A stretch of DNA of 61,447 nt from assembly GCA_020849535.1 (NCBI GenBank), contig JADLGB010000039.1:1-61447 (forward strand), read 5' to 3'. The translations under genes and the position numbers were made by a program. The notes below the pieces were generated by a model that worked only from the letters and a program-made list of their open reading frames with translations, was not told the origin of the DNA and did not search any database. Below, in pieces: positions 8,672 to 17,066 of the stretch. Position 1 is the stretch's first letter. Every line of letters begins with the position of its first letter. The DNA is from Candidatus Hydrogenedentota bacterium. GTDB taxonomy: Bacteria; Hydrogenedentota; Hydrogenedentia; Hydrogenedentales; SLHB01.

Positions 8672-9889
8672 CTACTTCTGTGGCAGGCGTTTTACTTCCG
8701 TGACGTCTTTGCGGATCACCTCGCCGGGGTAGGAGAAGGTGCCGGGCCAGAACTTGCGCCCGGGATAGACCGCCGTGTTGATGCCGGTGTGTACCCCATC
8801 GCCGAAGATGGCGCCGAATTTCCGCCGGCCCGTGTCGATCATCTCGCCTTTCACTTGCGATCCGATGTTCGCCGCATCGTGCCGGAAGTTGGCCGTGATG
8901 GTGCCCGCTCCCAGGTTGGTATGCTCTCCAACAACGCTGTCGCCCACGTAACTCAGGTGCGGTACGGCCGCCCGGTCGAACAGGATCGAGTTCTTGATCT
9001 CGACCGCATGCCCAACCTTGGCGCCGTCGCCAATCGTCGTGCAAGGCCGGATCCATGCGTTGGGACCCACGGTCGCGTTACGTCCAATGTACACGGGGCC
9101 GTCAATGACCACGCCGGACCGCACCACGGCGCCGGGTGCGACGTACACGCGGCCGTTCAGATGCGCCGCCGGACTCACCTCTCCCGCAATATGGTGCTCA
9201 AGGAAGTTCTCGAGCATGTATTCGTTGGCATTCAGCAAGTGCCAGGGATACCCGATGGGTAACCAGTAGCCGGCCATTTCGATCACGTGGAAGCCGCCAC
9301 GCTCTGCCAGGGTCTGCACGGCGCAGGTGATTTCGATTTCGCCGCGCTCGGATGGCGCGGTACCGGAGAGCACGTCGAACACGTCAGGATCGAACTTGTA
9401 AGCGCCCACATTCGCGAGGTGGGAAAACACCTCGACCGGTTTCTCCACGATGCGCACGGCGCACCCCGCATTGTCCACTTCATAGATGCCGTAGAGTCGC
9501 GGGTCAGGCACCTGCATGGCCAACGCGCCTTGCTCGACCGCGGCGAGCTTGCGAAGATCCTGGGCATCGTAGAGGTCGTCGCCGTTCATGGCGATGAACG
9601 GGCCGCGCACGTAGTCCTTGCACTGCAAGATGGCGTGCCCCGTGCCGAGTTGCTCGCGCTGCTCTACATAACGGAGGGAGATTTCTTCAAACTGGTTTCC
9701 GAACCACTCGGTGATTTGCTCTTTCCGGTAGCTGACGACAATGAGCGCCTCGTCCACCAGGCCGCGCAAGGCGGAAAGCTGGTGTTCAAGAATGGGCCGA
9801 TTGGCGATCTTGAGGAGCGGCTTCGGACGCGTCAGCGTAAGCGGATAGGTCCGCGTTGATTTGCCCGCCGCCATGATGACTGCCTGCAT
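8672..9889 (-). CDS. Bifunctional sugar-1-phosphate nucleotidylyltransferase / hexapeptide acyltransferase-like
   Basis: A 405-residue cytoplasmic enzyme. The N-terminal GT-A nucleotidyltransferase domain (1 to about 235) carries MAAGKSTRTYPLT and PKPLLKI, with the metal-binding Asp in MNGDD near residue 109. The C-terminal part (about 250-395) is a left-handed beta-helix of hexapeptide repeats (VYVAPGAVVRSG, VYIGRNATVGPN, VVGEHTNLGAGT). The architecture matches GlmU-like and archaeal ST0452-type UDP-sugar synthases that activate glucose-1-P or GlcNAc-1-P. Which sugar is used cannot be read from the sequence. It is the last gene of a leftward group, 61 bases after the amidohydrolase. Confidence 0.9.
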   Translation of the reverse strand: MQAVIMAAGKSTRTYPLTLTRPKPLLKIANRPILEHQLSALRGLVDEALIVVSYRKEQITEWFGNQFEEISLRYVEQREQLGTGHAILQCKDYVRGPFIAMNGDDLYDAQDLRKLAAVEQGALAMQVPDPRLYGIYEVDNAGCAVRIVEKPVEVFSHLANVGAYKFDPDVFDVLSGTAPSERGEIEITCAVQTLAERGGFHVIEMAGYWLPIGYPWHLLNANEYMLENFLEHHIAGEVSPAAHLNGRVYVAPGAVVRSGVVIDGPVYIGRNATVGPNAWIRPCTTIGDGAKVGHAVEIKNSILFDRAAVPHLSYVGDSVVGEHTNLGAGTITANFRHDAANIGSQVKGEMIDTGRRKFGAIFGDGVHTGINTAVYPGRKFWPGTFSYPGEVIRKDVTEVKRLPQK

Positions 9890-9950
9890 GCGTGAGGTCT
9901 CCTTCCAACAGCGGATGGTACCCCACGGCGCACGATGCAGGCAAACGATG

Positions 9951-10703
9951 TCAGAGTCCGAAGAGGGCGCGCGCGTTTCCCTGGCCGATAGCTTCGCGCT
10001 GCTCGGCGGTCAAGTCGGCGCAACGCAGCTTGTCGGCATTTGCGCGTGGGTGAAACAACGGTGCGCAGGTGCCAAACAAGATTCGATCGACTCCGAAGTG
10101 CGAGACCGCGAACTCGAGGTCTCCAAGCCGCTCGTAATTCGACGTGTCGAAGTAGAAATTCTTGGGAAGAGGCTGCCGAAGCTGATCGGGCTGGCCGAAC
10201 TTCAAGCCTAGCGCGACCAGTTTCAGTGACGGGTGTTCCCGGCCAAACGCGCCGACGCTTTCCAAAGAGACGTCCGGTACGATCGTTCTACCGAACTGGC
10301 GGCGTGCATCTTCAAGACCTACCTGCACGAAGACGGGAATCTGTGCTTCGCTGCAGCGCGCGCCCAGCTCCGTGGCCTCGGGGTCATCCAGGTCGTACAG
10401 GTGATAGTTCGGATAAAGCACGACCCCGCGCATGCCGTGAGACTCGAGGCACCGCGTCAGGTCGTCCTGCCATCCAGCGAATTCGGGCCGCACGACCGCC
10501 AACGGTACCAAGCGGTCCCGGTGTGGGGCGATGGCGCGCGCAAGCGAGTCGTTGCCATCCTGCGGATTGAGGAAGTGGATTGCGTCGAGAGAAGACACGC
10601 ACGCGCAGGAGATTCCCAGCGCATCCATGTTCTTGAGAAGGTCGTCCACCGTTCCCACAGGCCGGTACGGCCAATGTCCGATCCGCGCGTTGACGTCAAA
10701 CAT
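9951..10703 (-). CDS. Amidohydrolase-2 fold protein lacking metal ligands
   Basis: A 250-residue TIM-barrel protein homologous in layout to its upstream neighbour, but the N-terminal metal motif DxHxH is replaced by FDVNARIGHWP, and the C-terminal GSDxP aspartate position reads GTCAPLFHP. Other family segments remain (RGVVLYPNYHLYDLDDP, FYFDTSNYE, DRILFG). Without the usual His and Asp ligands it is probably not a metallohydrolase; it may be a structural or regulatory partner. The ATG at 10703 overlaps the end of the upstream gene by 8 bases, so the two are translationally coupled. A start at 10727 is also possible. Confidence 0.8.
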   Translation of the reverse strand: MFDVNARIGHWPYRPVGTVDDLLKNMDALGISCACVSSLDAIHFLNPQDGNDSLARAIAPHRDRLVPLAVVRPEFAGWQDDLTRCLESHGMRGVVLYPNYHLYDLDDPEATELGARCSEAQIPVFVQVGLEDARRQFGRTIVPDVSLESVGAFGREHPSLKLVALGLKFGQPDQLRQPLPKNFYFDTSNYERLGDLEFAVSHFGVDRILFGTCAPLFHPRANADKLRCADLTAEQREAIGQGNARALFGL

Positions 10704-11442
10704 GGAGCCACCGCCGCACGTTTTCACCGAGAATCATGGATTGATGCTCCTTCGAGAGACCCGCCGACAACACCTTGCTCATCTGGACGGAGAAGCTCCG
10801 GCCCGGGACGTCGGAACCAAAGAACAGCCGCTCCGGTGGCAGGTGTCTAAGGAGACACGCCACGATGCCGTCTTCCGGCTCACCGCCGGAGGTATCCAGG
10901 CAGAGATTGGGTAGCGATCGCACGACGCGCGCGGCCTCTTCCCAGCGTCCGGCGTAGTGGGCCATCCAGACCTTCAGCCGGGGATGGCGCGCCGCGAGGT
11001 TGGCCACGTGGCGGTAGGTGGATTCCTTCGTCATGTTGCCGGTTGCTTTCATCCACGCGTGGGCCATGACCGGCACGTCCAAGGCGATTGCACGCTCGAT
11101 AATCGGCGTGAGGCGGGTGTCGTCCGCGAACTGACTGATCCAAAGTTTCACGATTCGGCTGGGGCCGGACGCGATCTCGCTGTCGATGAGCCGCAGGGAG
11201 GTGTCCAGATGATCGGCGCTGACATACGTGAAACCGATGAACCGATCGGGGTGCCTTTCGCACGCTGCCCGCACATCGGCGGCGGCCTCTTCGAGTTGGA
11301 GCGCGCTGGGGAATTCAACCCACTGACGCCCCAAGGAGCAGATGCACATCTTGTCGATGCCGCTCCGGTCGGCCGCTCGCAACACCTCGGACAGATGTTC
11401 GTCCTCGGCGTTCAGGATATGAACGTGACAATCGATGATCAT
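10696..11442 (-). CDS. Amidohydrolase-2 family metal-dependent hydrolase
   Basis: A 248-residue TIM-barrel hydrolase or decarboxylase. It starts MIIDCHVH, supplying the DxHxH metal pair; His at the MAHAWMKATGN strand, a further His in VWMAHYAGRW, and the late Asp in FFGSDVPGRS complete the expected ligands. Members of this pfam04909 group hydrolyse lactones and amides or decarboxylate aromatic acids; the substrate is unknown. The gene begins within the last codons of the antiporter gene (ATGA overlap at 11439-11442) and overlaps the degenerate paralogue downstream, forming a tight three-gene unit. Confidence 0.87.
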   Translation of the reverse strand: MIIDCHVHILNAEDEHLSEVLRAADRSGIDKMCICSLGRQWVEFPSALQLEEAAADVRAACERHPDRFIGFTYVSADHLDTSLRLIDSEIASGPSRIVKLWISQFADDTRLTPIIERAIALDVPVMAHAWMKATGNMTKESTYRHVANLAARHPRLKVWMAHYAGRWEEAARVVRSLPNLCLDTSGGEPEDGIVACLLRHLPPERLFFGSDVPGRSFSVQMSKVLSAGLSKEHQSMILGENVRRWLHV

Positions 11443-13181
11443 GGCCTTGCCGCTTCCTCCTCTACATCCTCCAAGAAGTAATTGTACGTACGGGCGCCCA
11501 CATCCTCAATAATCTCCCAGGCATCGTTCGGGTCCACCGCGGCGATGAGACGCTCCCTCACGATGGGGTCCCGGACCATGCTGGCCAGGCCGGACATGAC
11601 ATCAAGGTGGCGCTGTTCGTGCTCGGTGGGCGTGGCAATCATCATCACGAGCTTGACTGGCTTGCCATCCGGGCCGTCAAAGGGGATTCCATTGCGGGAA
11701 ATACCCAGGACCCCCTGCATTTCGTCGGTGATATTGAGGCGCCCGTGGGGAATTGCGGCCCCGTGGCCCATGGCGGTCGATTGCGCCTTCTCCCGCTCCT
11801 CGATCGTGGCGTAGAGTTCGGCGGCCTCTTGCGGATTCAGGCGATGCGCCGCGGCGAAGAAGTCCGCCAGTTTCCGCAACGCCTCCCACTTATCCTCAGC
11901 CTCGAGATTCGTGAGGATGTACTCCTCCTGAAGGAATTCCATGAGGCGGGGCCGGTCAAGCCCTGCTTCCTTTGCGCGGTTCAATGCCAAGCGCGTGAAA
12001 AACGGCCCGATGATTTCGTTGATGGTCACGGCCGCCACAACCAGCGAGCCGACACGAGAAGAGATCTCAAACGGGATACGCTGGTCTCCTTCCAGCAGCA
12101 CGAGCAGACCCAGTACCACGCCCGCCTGAGGTACCAAGGCGAAGGGGATACTCCCCGCAATACGCGGAGAACAGCGCGAGATTCGGGCGCCCATAAACGC
12201 GCCTAAGACCTTGCCGAGGATACGAGCGGCCACGTACACCGCACACAGAGTCCCCGCGGAAAGGAGTGCATCCAGATGCACCGACATCCCCGCGAGCGTG
12301 AAGAAGCCAGTGTAGAGCACGGGCTCGATGGGTTCCAGCGTACGGAACAACCGTTCCGCTTCCCGGGAGGTGTTGCCCAGGCACATACCAAAGACAAGAC
12401 ACGCGATCAGTGGACTCAAATGAAACAACGAGGCAAGCTCGGCACACACGACGACAGCGATGAGAACCGTGCTGAACTTGTGCATCGAGGGAGCATGCAC
12501 AAGGCGCTCGACGATCAAGCCGATCACCAGCCCGATCCCCAAAGACCCCACAAATTGCAGGGCGGTGGCCAATGCCGCTTGGCCAAGACCAGCCTCTCCC
12601 GCCGCAGGACCATAGGAGTTGGAAACGAGCGTCTGTATGAATGCGAAGACCGTGATACACAGCGCCGCATCGAGCGCGACAACACCCAACAGCGTTTTTA
12701 CAAAGGGTCCTTTGGCTCTCATCTCGCGAATGACTGCCAGCGAGGTCGCCGGGGCAGTCGATACCGCGAGGCTGGCGAGAAGCATCGCGGAAGCCCAGTC
12801 CGATCCGAACGCGTGCGCCAGAAACCCCACACAGCACATGGCCATTGCGGATTCGAGGATGGCGATACTCAGAATTCTCTTCAGCGCCGAGCGTATCCGC
12901 CGGTAGGAGAACTGATGTCCCACGGCAACGGCGATCAGGGACGTCGCGAACGTGGACATGGTCTCCAGTTGACGAGGGATGTCGAGTCCACGAAAGACCG
13001 TCAGCCCGAGCAATGCGCCAACCACGATGTTGCCGGTAATACCCGGCACGCGGAGACTTCGGGCAAGCCACCCGCCCGCCAATCCCGCAAGGACCACGAT
13101 GGACAGCATCAAAAGCGGATCGAACCGCAATGCGGAGAGATCGGCCATCGTGTCCGGTAGCGTCATGCGGTTGTACTCCAT
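11439..13181 (-). CDS. CPA2-type cation/proton antiporter fused to a PTS EIIA domain
   Basis: 580 residues. Residues about 20-400 form an Na+/H+ (KefB/CPA2) exchanger with some twelve membrane helices; the characteristic N-terminal GLAGGWLARSLRVPGITGNI and a discontinuous-helix region are visible. Residues about 415-570 form a PTS EIIA-2 (fructose/nitrogen type) domain with the phosphorylatable His479 in HGAAIPHGR. The fusion suggests that ion exchange responds to phosphorylation state. The domain could equally bind another signal if no EI/HPr exists. The ATG at 13166 (6th residue) has a better-placed GGAG and is an alternative start. First gene of the unit with the two amidohydrolases. Confidence 0.9.
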   Translation of the reverse strand: MEYNRMTLPDTMADLSALRFDPLLMLSIVVLAGLAGGWLARSLRVPGITGNIVVGALLGLTVFRGLDIPRQLETMSTFATSLIAVAVGHQFSYRRIRSALKRILSIAILESAMAMCCVGFLAHAFGSDWASAMLLASLAVSTAPATSLAVIREMRAKGPFVKTLLGVVALDAALCITVFAFIQTLVSNSYGPAAGEAGLGQAALATALQFVGSLGIGLVIGLIVERLVHAPSMHKFSTVLIAVVVCAELASLFHLSPLIACLVFGMCLGNTSREAERLFRTLEPIEPVLYTGFFTLAGMSVHLDALLSAGTLCAVYVAARILGKVLGAFMGARISRCSPRIAGSIPFALVPQAGVVLGLLVLLEGDQRIPFEISSRVGSLVVAAVTINEIIGPFFTRLALNRAKEAGLDRPRLMEFLQEEYILTNLEAEDKWEALRKLADFFAAAHRLNPQEAAELYATIEEREKAQSTAMGHGAAIPHGRLNITDEMQGVLGISRNGIPFDGPDGKPVKLVMMIATPTEHEQRHLDVMSGLASMVRDPIVRERLIAAVDPNDAWEIIEDVGARTYNYFLEDVEEEAARP

Positions 13182-13989
13182 GCCTGCGGCCCGGTGCCAT
13201 GTGATGACACGTCTGGTACGACGCGATTCTACGGGTCAGGCCTCGATACTGCAATGCAAAACCTGGCCGCGGCACGGAAGGCGAGAGAGCATTGGAAGGA
13301 CAGCCAGGATGAAGATGAGGAGCACAGCCACGAGGGGCGTGGCTGTGCCGCACATCCATCTCAAGCAAGGAGTCTTCCTTAGATTCGTGTTGCTCTTCTG
13401 GTGGATCGACGCCAATAGCCAAGATAGAAGAGGCAACGGCAAGGCAAGCGCGTTTGGCATAGCCGCTCTCGGCTGTGCTCTTGAACCGCCTTCCAGGCGA
13501 GACTGAAGTGTCGAAACCGTCTGGTGGCAATCATTCCCACGACTGACGACCGCACATCTACATTCAGTCTTAGCTAAGTAGCGCGGGCGTCCTCATTCTC
13601 GTCGTAGCGGCGGCGCTGAGCCGCATTGCCCGGGCCCGGCTCACGCTGCTCACAATCGACTCTCAGTCGCTCCCAACGACGGGCAATGTCAGCCGGACTC
13701 TGTGGAAATAGCCGGATGGACGGCTTTCGTGCGATTGCCCTGCCCACCCGGTTGAACGAAGCCCCGCCACGTACTAAGATTGCACGTGATGGGGAGTACG
13801 TTCCTTTTCACCGAAGTGTATCGGGAAGAGCTGATGCGGAGGGCCGACTCCCCATGGGGTGCATTCAGTTCTTGATGCGGGGGATACTCGCGTTTGCCGT
13901 TTATGGTGGCGTCGAGGACCAACCGCAGCCAAATCTCGAATGTTGCGTCCAATTTCACAGCCGATCGAGAGCGGAAGGGGAGGACTCAC
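13182..13989. other. Long intergenic region between divergent genes
   Basis: About 800 bases between the leftward antiporter and the rightward NCS1 permease. It must contain both promoters, but I cannot assign them. A minus-strand frame ending at TAG 13574-13576 stays open for about 75 codons and reads as charged, plausible protein (PADIARRWERLRVDC), with only a GTG at 13747 as a start; I do not accept it as a gene without comparison. A second weak frame at 13236-13460 contains one hydrophobic stretch. Confidence 0.4.
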
Positions 13990-15402
13990 ATGCAAGAGGA
14001 AGCATTGCCTGCTCAAGGCGAAGCAGAAGGCGGCGAATACGAACGAGAGCCGGTTCCTGAGAACCGGACCAAGGGATGGAAGAGTTTCATCGGCATGTAC
14101 GCCGGTGAACACGCCGCCGGCACGGAGTTCATGATTGGACCGCTTTTCGTGGCCCACGGCGTAAGCGCATTTGATGTGCTGGTCGGGCTGTTGGTGGGCA
14201 ATCTGCTTGCCGTGCTGAGTTGGACCTTCCTGTGCGCGCCCATTGCCGTAAAGAAGCGCCTGACCCTCTACTTCCAGTTGGAGAAGATCTGCGGTGTGCG
14301 CTTGGTCGAGTTGTACAACCTGGCCAATGGCGTGTTGTTTTGCTTCCTGGCCGGCGCAATGATCTCGGTGTCGGCCACGGCCGTTGGCATTCCATTCAAC
14401 ATGCCGATGCCCGGGTTGAACGATATGTATCCCAACAGCATAGGCTGGATCATTGCCGTGTTCGCCGTGGGCGCTGTCATCTCCATTGTGGCCGCATACG
14501 GCTACGACACCGTGGCCCACATTGCGAATATCGCGGCTCCCTGGATGGTGCTCGTGTTTCTGGCGTGTGGCGTGGCGGCGCTTCCGGAACTGGGCATCTA
14601 CTCGCTCGGCGATTTTTATGCCATCGCCAAGGAGAAGGTGTGGACCGGCGTGCCGGTCGAAGGGCAATCGCAGTTCACATTTCTCCACGTGATGTTCTTC
14701 GCGTGGTTCTGCAATCTGGCCATGCACATCGGCATGTCGGACCTCAGCATCTTTCGGTTTGCCAAGAAGGCCCGCATGGGCCTGGCCTCCGGCGCGGGCA
14801 TGTACCTCGGACACTACATGGCATGGATCGCGGCCGGATTGCTCTATGCCATCCAGCTCAATGCCGACCGTACCGATACGGCCGTCGCACCCGGACCCAT
14901 GGCGTGGAAGATCGCTGGCATGACCGGGATCATCTGCGTGATTGTCGCGGGGTGGACTACCGCGAATCCGACCATCTACCGCGCTGGGCTGGCATTTCAG
15001 GGGATTCGCCCAAAGTGGTCACGCTTCAAGGTGACCATGGCGGCCGGGTTGGTGGCTACCCTGGGGGCATGTTTTCCCGCGTTGGTGATGAAGCTGCTGG
15101 ACTTTGTGGCCCTCTACGGCCTGATCCTGATGCCCATGGGCGCTATCATTTTCATGGATCACTACTTCTCGGCCAGGTTCGGCCTGCACGAATACTACGC
15201 GGAGAAGGCACGGATCGTGTTCAACTGGGCGGCGGGGCTGACGTGGTTCGTCACGCTGGCGCTCTGCGTAGCCTTGAACAAATTCGCGGGCGTCGAGATC
15301 TTCTTCCTGGCCTTGCCGGGCTGGTTCATCGCCGCGATCCTGTATATCGCGCTCAGCAAGTTCTACCAGAAGTCCATCACCCTTGAAGGAGCGGTGTCAT
15401 GA
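13990..15402 (+). CDS. NCS1-family permease (purine/cytosine permease fold)
   Basis: A 470-residue integral membrane transporter with about 12 hydrophobic helices of the NCS1 (nucleobase:cation symporter-1, LeuT-fold) type. Recognisable elements are the first-helix GMYAGEHAAGTEFMIGPL, the GLLVGNLLAVLSW segment, and the conserved VAGWTTANPTIYRAG of helix 8. I start it at the ATG at 13990, which follows a GGGGAGGA ribosome site; the upstream in-frame extension is hydrophilic. The stop overlaps the start of the small membrane protein (ATGA at 15399-15402), and L-rhamnose isomerase follows. The family normally carries nucleobases, hydantoins or vitamins; the operon suggests a sugar or deoxysugar here, which is inference. 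Confidence 0.88.
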   Translation: MQEEALPAQGEAEGGEYEREPVPENRTKGWKSFIGMYAGEHAAGTEFMIGPLFVAHGVSAFDVLVGLLVGNLLAVLSWTFLCAPIAVKKRLTLYFQLEKICGVRLVELYNLANGVLFCFLAGAMISVSATAVGIPFNMPMPGLNDMYPNSIGWIIAVFAVGAVISIVAAYGYDTVAHIANIAAPWMVLVFLACGVAALPELGIYSLGDFYAIAKEKVWTGVPVEGQSQFTFLHVMFFAWFCNLAMHIGMSDLSIFRFAKKARMGLASGAGMYLGHYMAWIAAGLLYAIQLNADRTDTAVAPGPMAWKIAGMTGIICVIVAGWTTANPTIYRAGLAFQGIRPKWSRFKVTMAAGLVATLGACFPALVMKLLDFVALYGLILMPMGAIIFMDHYFSARFGLHEYYAEKARIVFNWAAGLTWFVTLALCVALNKFAGVEIFFLALPGWFIAAILYIALSKFYQKSITLEGAVS

Positions 15403-15572
15403 AACCGACGCTCATGATTGTCTCGATTCTGGCCCTGGCGGTGCTGTTGGTTGCTCCAGCCGCCGTGTTCTTGCAGAAGATGGAATTGACTACCTGTAAA
15501 CACTGGATGTTCGCGGCGACCGTGATCTGGTTCGCCACGGCGCCATTTTGGATGAAACGTAAAGCACAGTAG
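15399..15572 (+). CDS. 57-residue membrane protein coupled to the permease
   Basis: This gene is shorter than 60 codons. It begins MKPTLMIVSILALAVLLV and has a signal-anchor-like helix at residues about 5-24 and a second hydrophobic helix at about 37-52 (WMFAATVIWFATAPFW), ending in the basic tail MKRKAQ. Its ATG overlaps the permease stop by four bases (ATGA), and rhaA starts 25 bases after its stop, so it is almost certainly translated with both. Its role is unknown; small partners of transporters (such as the DUF4212 or YhdT subunits of solute symporters) are an analogy only. Confidence 0.8.
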   Translation: MKPTLMIVSILALAVLLVAPAAVFLQKMELTTCKHWMFAATVIWFATAPFWMKRKAQ

Positions 15573-15597
15573 CGAAGAATGCTGGGAGAGTTTCCTG

Positions 15598-16854
15598 ATG
15601 AAAACTGAACAAGCCTACCGCATCGCCCAGGAGCAGTACGCGGCGTTGGGCGTGGATACGGGCAAAGCCATTGAGGCGTTGAAGAACTACTCCATCTCCT
15701 TGCATTGCTGGCAGGCGGATGACGTGGGCGGCTTCGAGAAACCGAGCGCGGCCCTCTCCGGCGGCGGCATCCAGGCCACTGGTAATTACCCGGGGAAAGC
15801 GCGGACTGTGTCAGAGGCGCGCCAGGACTACGAGAAGGTGATGTCGTTGCTTCCCGGAAAGCACCGGCTCAATCTGCACGCGTGCTATGGTGAGTTCAGC
15901 ACCTTTGTCGATCGCGACGCCATCGGCATCGCCCAGTTCCAGGGCTGGATCGACTGGGCGAAGGCGCAGGGCATCAAGCTTGACTTCAATTCGACATGCT
16001 TCTCTCATCCGAAGGCGGACTCGGGTTTCACCCTGAGTAGCAAGGATAAGGGCATTCGGGACTTCTGGATCGAGCACGTTCGGCGCTGCCGGGAAATCGG
16101 GGAGGCCATCGGCCAGCAGCTCGGCGACACCTGTATCCATAACGTCTGGATTCCCGATGGCGCCAAGGACTTCACCGTGGACCGGGCGGGGCACCGGCGA
16201 ATCCTCGCGGAGGCGCTGGATGCGTGTTTCGCGCCGGCTCGCAGCGACAAGCACTTGAAAGACGCCGTGGAATCGAAGCTTTTCGGCATCGGCAGCGAGT
16301 GGTTCGTGGTGGGTTCCCACGAGTTCTACCTAGGCTACGTGCTGTCCCGCGGCAAACTGCTCTGCATGGATATGGGCCACTTCCATCCCACGGAATCGGT
16401 CGCGGACAAGATTCCCTCCGTGCTTCAGTTCCTGGACGAACTTCTGTTGCATGTGAGCCGGCCGATCCGTTGGGACAGCGACCATGTCGTGGTGCTCGAC
16501 GACCCAATCCGGGATCTCACCCAGGAGATCGTGCGGTGCGGAGCGAAGAAAAAGATCTATATCGCGCTGGACTATTTCGATGCCAGCATCAACCGCATTG
16601 GCGCGTACATCACCGGCGTGCGGGCCACGTTGCAGGGGCTGCTCCTGGGATTGCTCGAACCGCGCGCGCTCCTTCTCGAAGCGGAAGAGAAGGGGAACAA
16701 CTTCAAACGCCTGGCCCTGCTGGAAACGTGCAAGGCACTGCCGTTCGGCGCGGTCTGGGATTACTACTGCGAGTCCATGGGCGTGCCGCCCGCGGGAAAG
16801 TGGATCGACGACGTGCTGGCATACGAAGAGGAGGTGACCAGCAAGCGCGGGTGA
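15598..16854 (+). CDS. rhaA: L-rhamnose isomerase
   Basis: Cytoplasmic metal-dependent isomerase converting L-rhamnose to L-rhamnulose. The 418 residues align end to end with the E. coli enzyme from memory: SLHCWQADDVGGFE near the start, GGIQATGNYPGKAR, LNLHACYGE, LDFNSTCFSHP, IPDGAKDFTVDR, AVESKLFGIGSE, MDMGHFHPTE, SRPIRWDSDHVV and ALDYFDASINRI, which contain the Glu/Asp/His metal ligands. The ATG at 15598 follows GGGAG. It is the third gene of the permease / micro-protein / rhaA unit; rhamnulokinase and aldolase are not in the window. Confidence 0.98.
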   Translation: MKTEQAYRIAQEQYAALGVDTGKAIEALKNYSISLHCWQADDVGGFEKPSAALSGGGIQATGNYPGKARTVSEARQDYEKVMSLLPGKHRLNLHACYGEFSTFVDRDAIGIAQFQGWIDWAKAQGIKLDFNSTCFSHPKADSGFTLSSKDKGIRDFWIEHVRRCREIGEAIGQQLGDTCIHNVWIPDGAKDFTVDRAGHRRILAEALDACFAPARSDKHLKDAVESKLFGIGSEWFVVGSHEFYLGYVLSRGKLLCMDMGHFHPTESVADKIPSVLQFLDELLLHVSRPIRWDSDHVVVLDDPIRDLTQEIVRCGAKKKIYIALDYFDASINRIGAYITGVRATLQGLLLGLLEPRALLLEAEEKGNNFKRLALLETCKALPFGAVWDYYCESMGVPPAGKWIDDVLAYEEEVTSKRG

Positions 16855-17066
16855 ATGGGGAAACGCGTCGCACGGCGTAGCCAACCAGATGAGATGCCGA
16901 ATCTCGCAGAGATCTACATTTTGCGCCCCTCCGGGACGTAGCAGGAAGGCTGACGCAGAGGGCGGAGTCATTGTCCGCCACAAACTCGGGCAGCAGTGCA
17001 GGCGTTTGCCGCACGCGTGACTCGGACATGATGCGCATCCAGAGGAGCGCGATGACACTTCCTCCG

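Noticed and set aside
13236..13460. Possible small membrane protein with one hydrophobic stretch
   Set aside because: Weak start, no ribosome site, no coupling to neighbours; it could be chance in the gap.
12067..13530. 487-codon leftward frame overlapping the antiporter
   Set aside because: Composition is Arg/Gly/Pro-rich without domains, whereas the antiporter-EIIA frame is fully recognisable.
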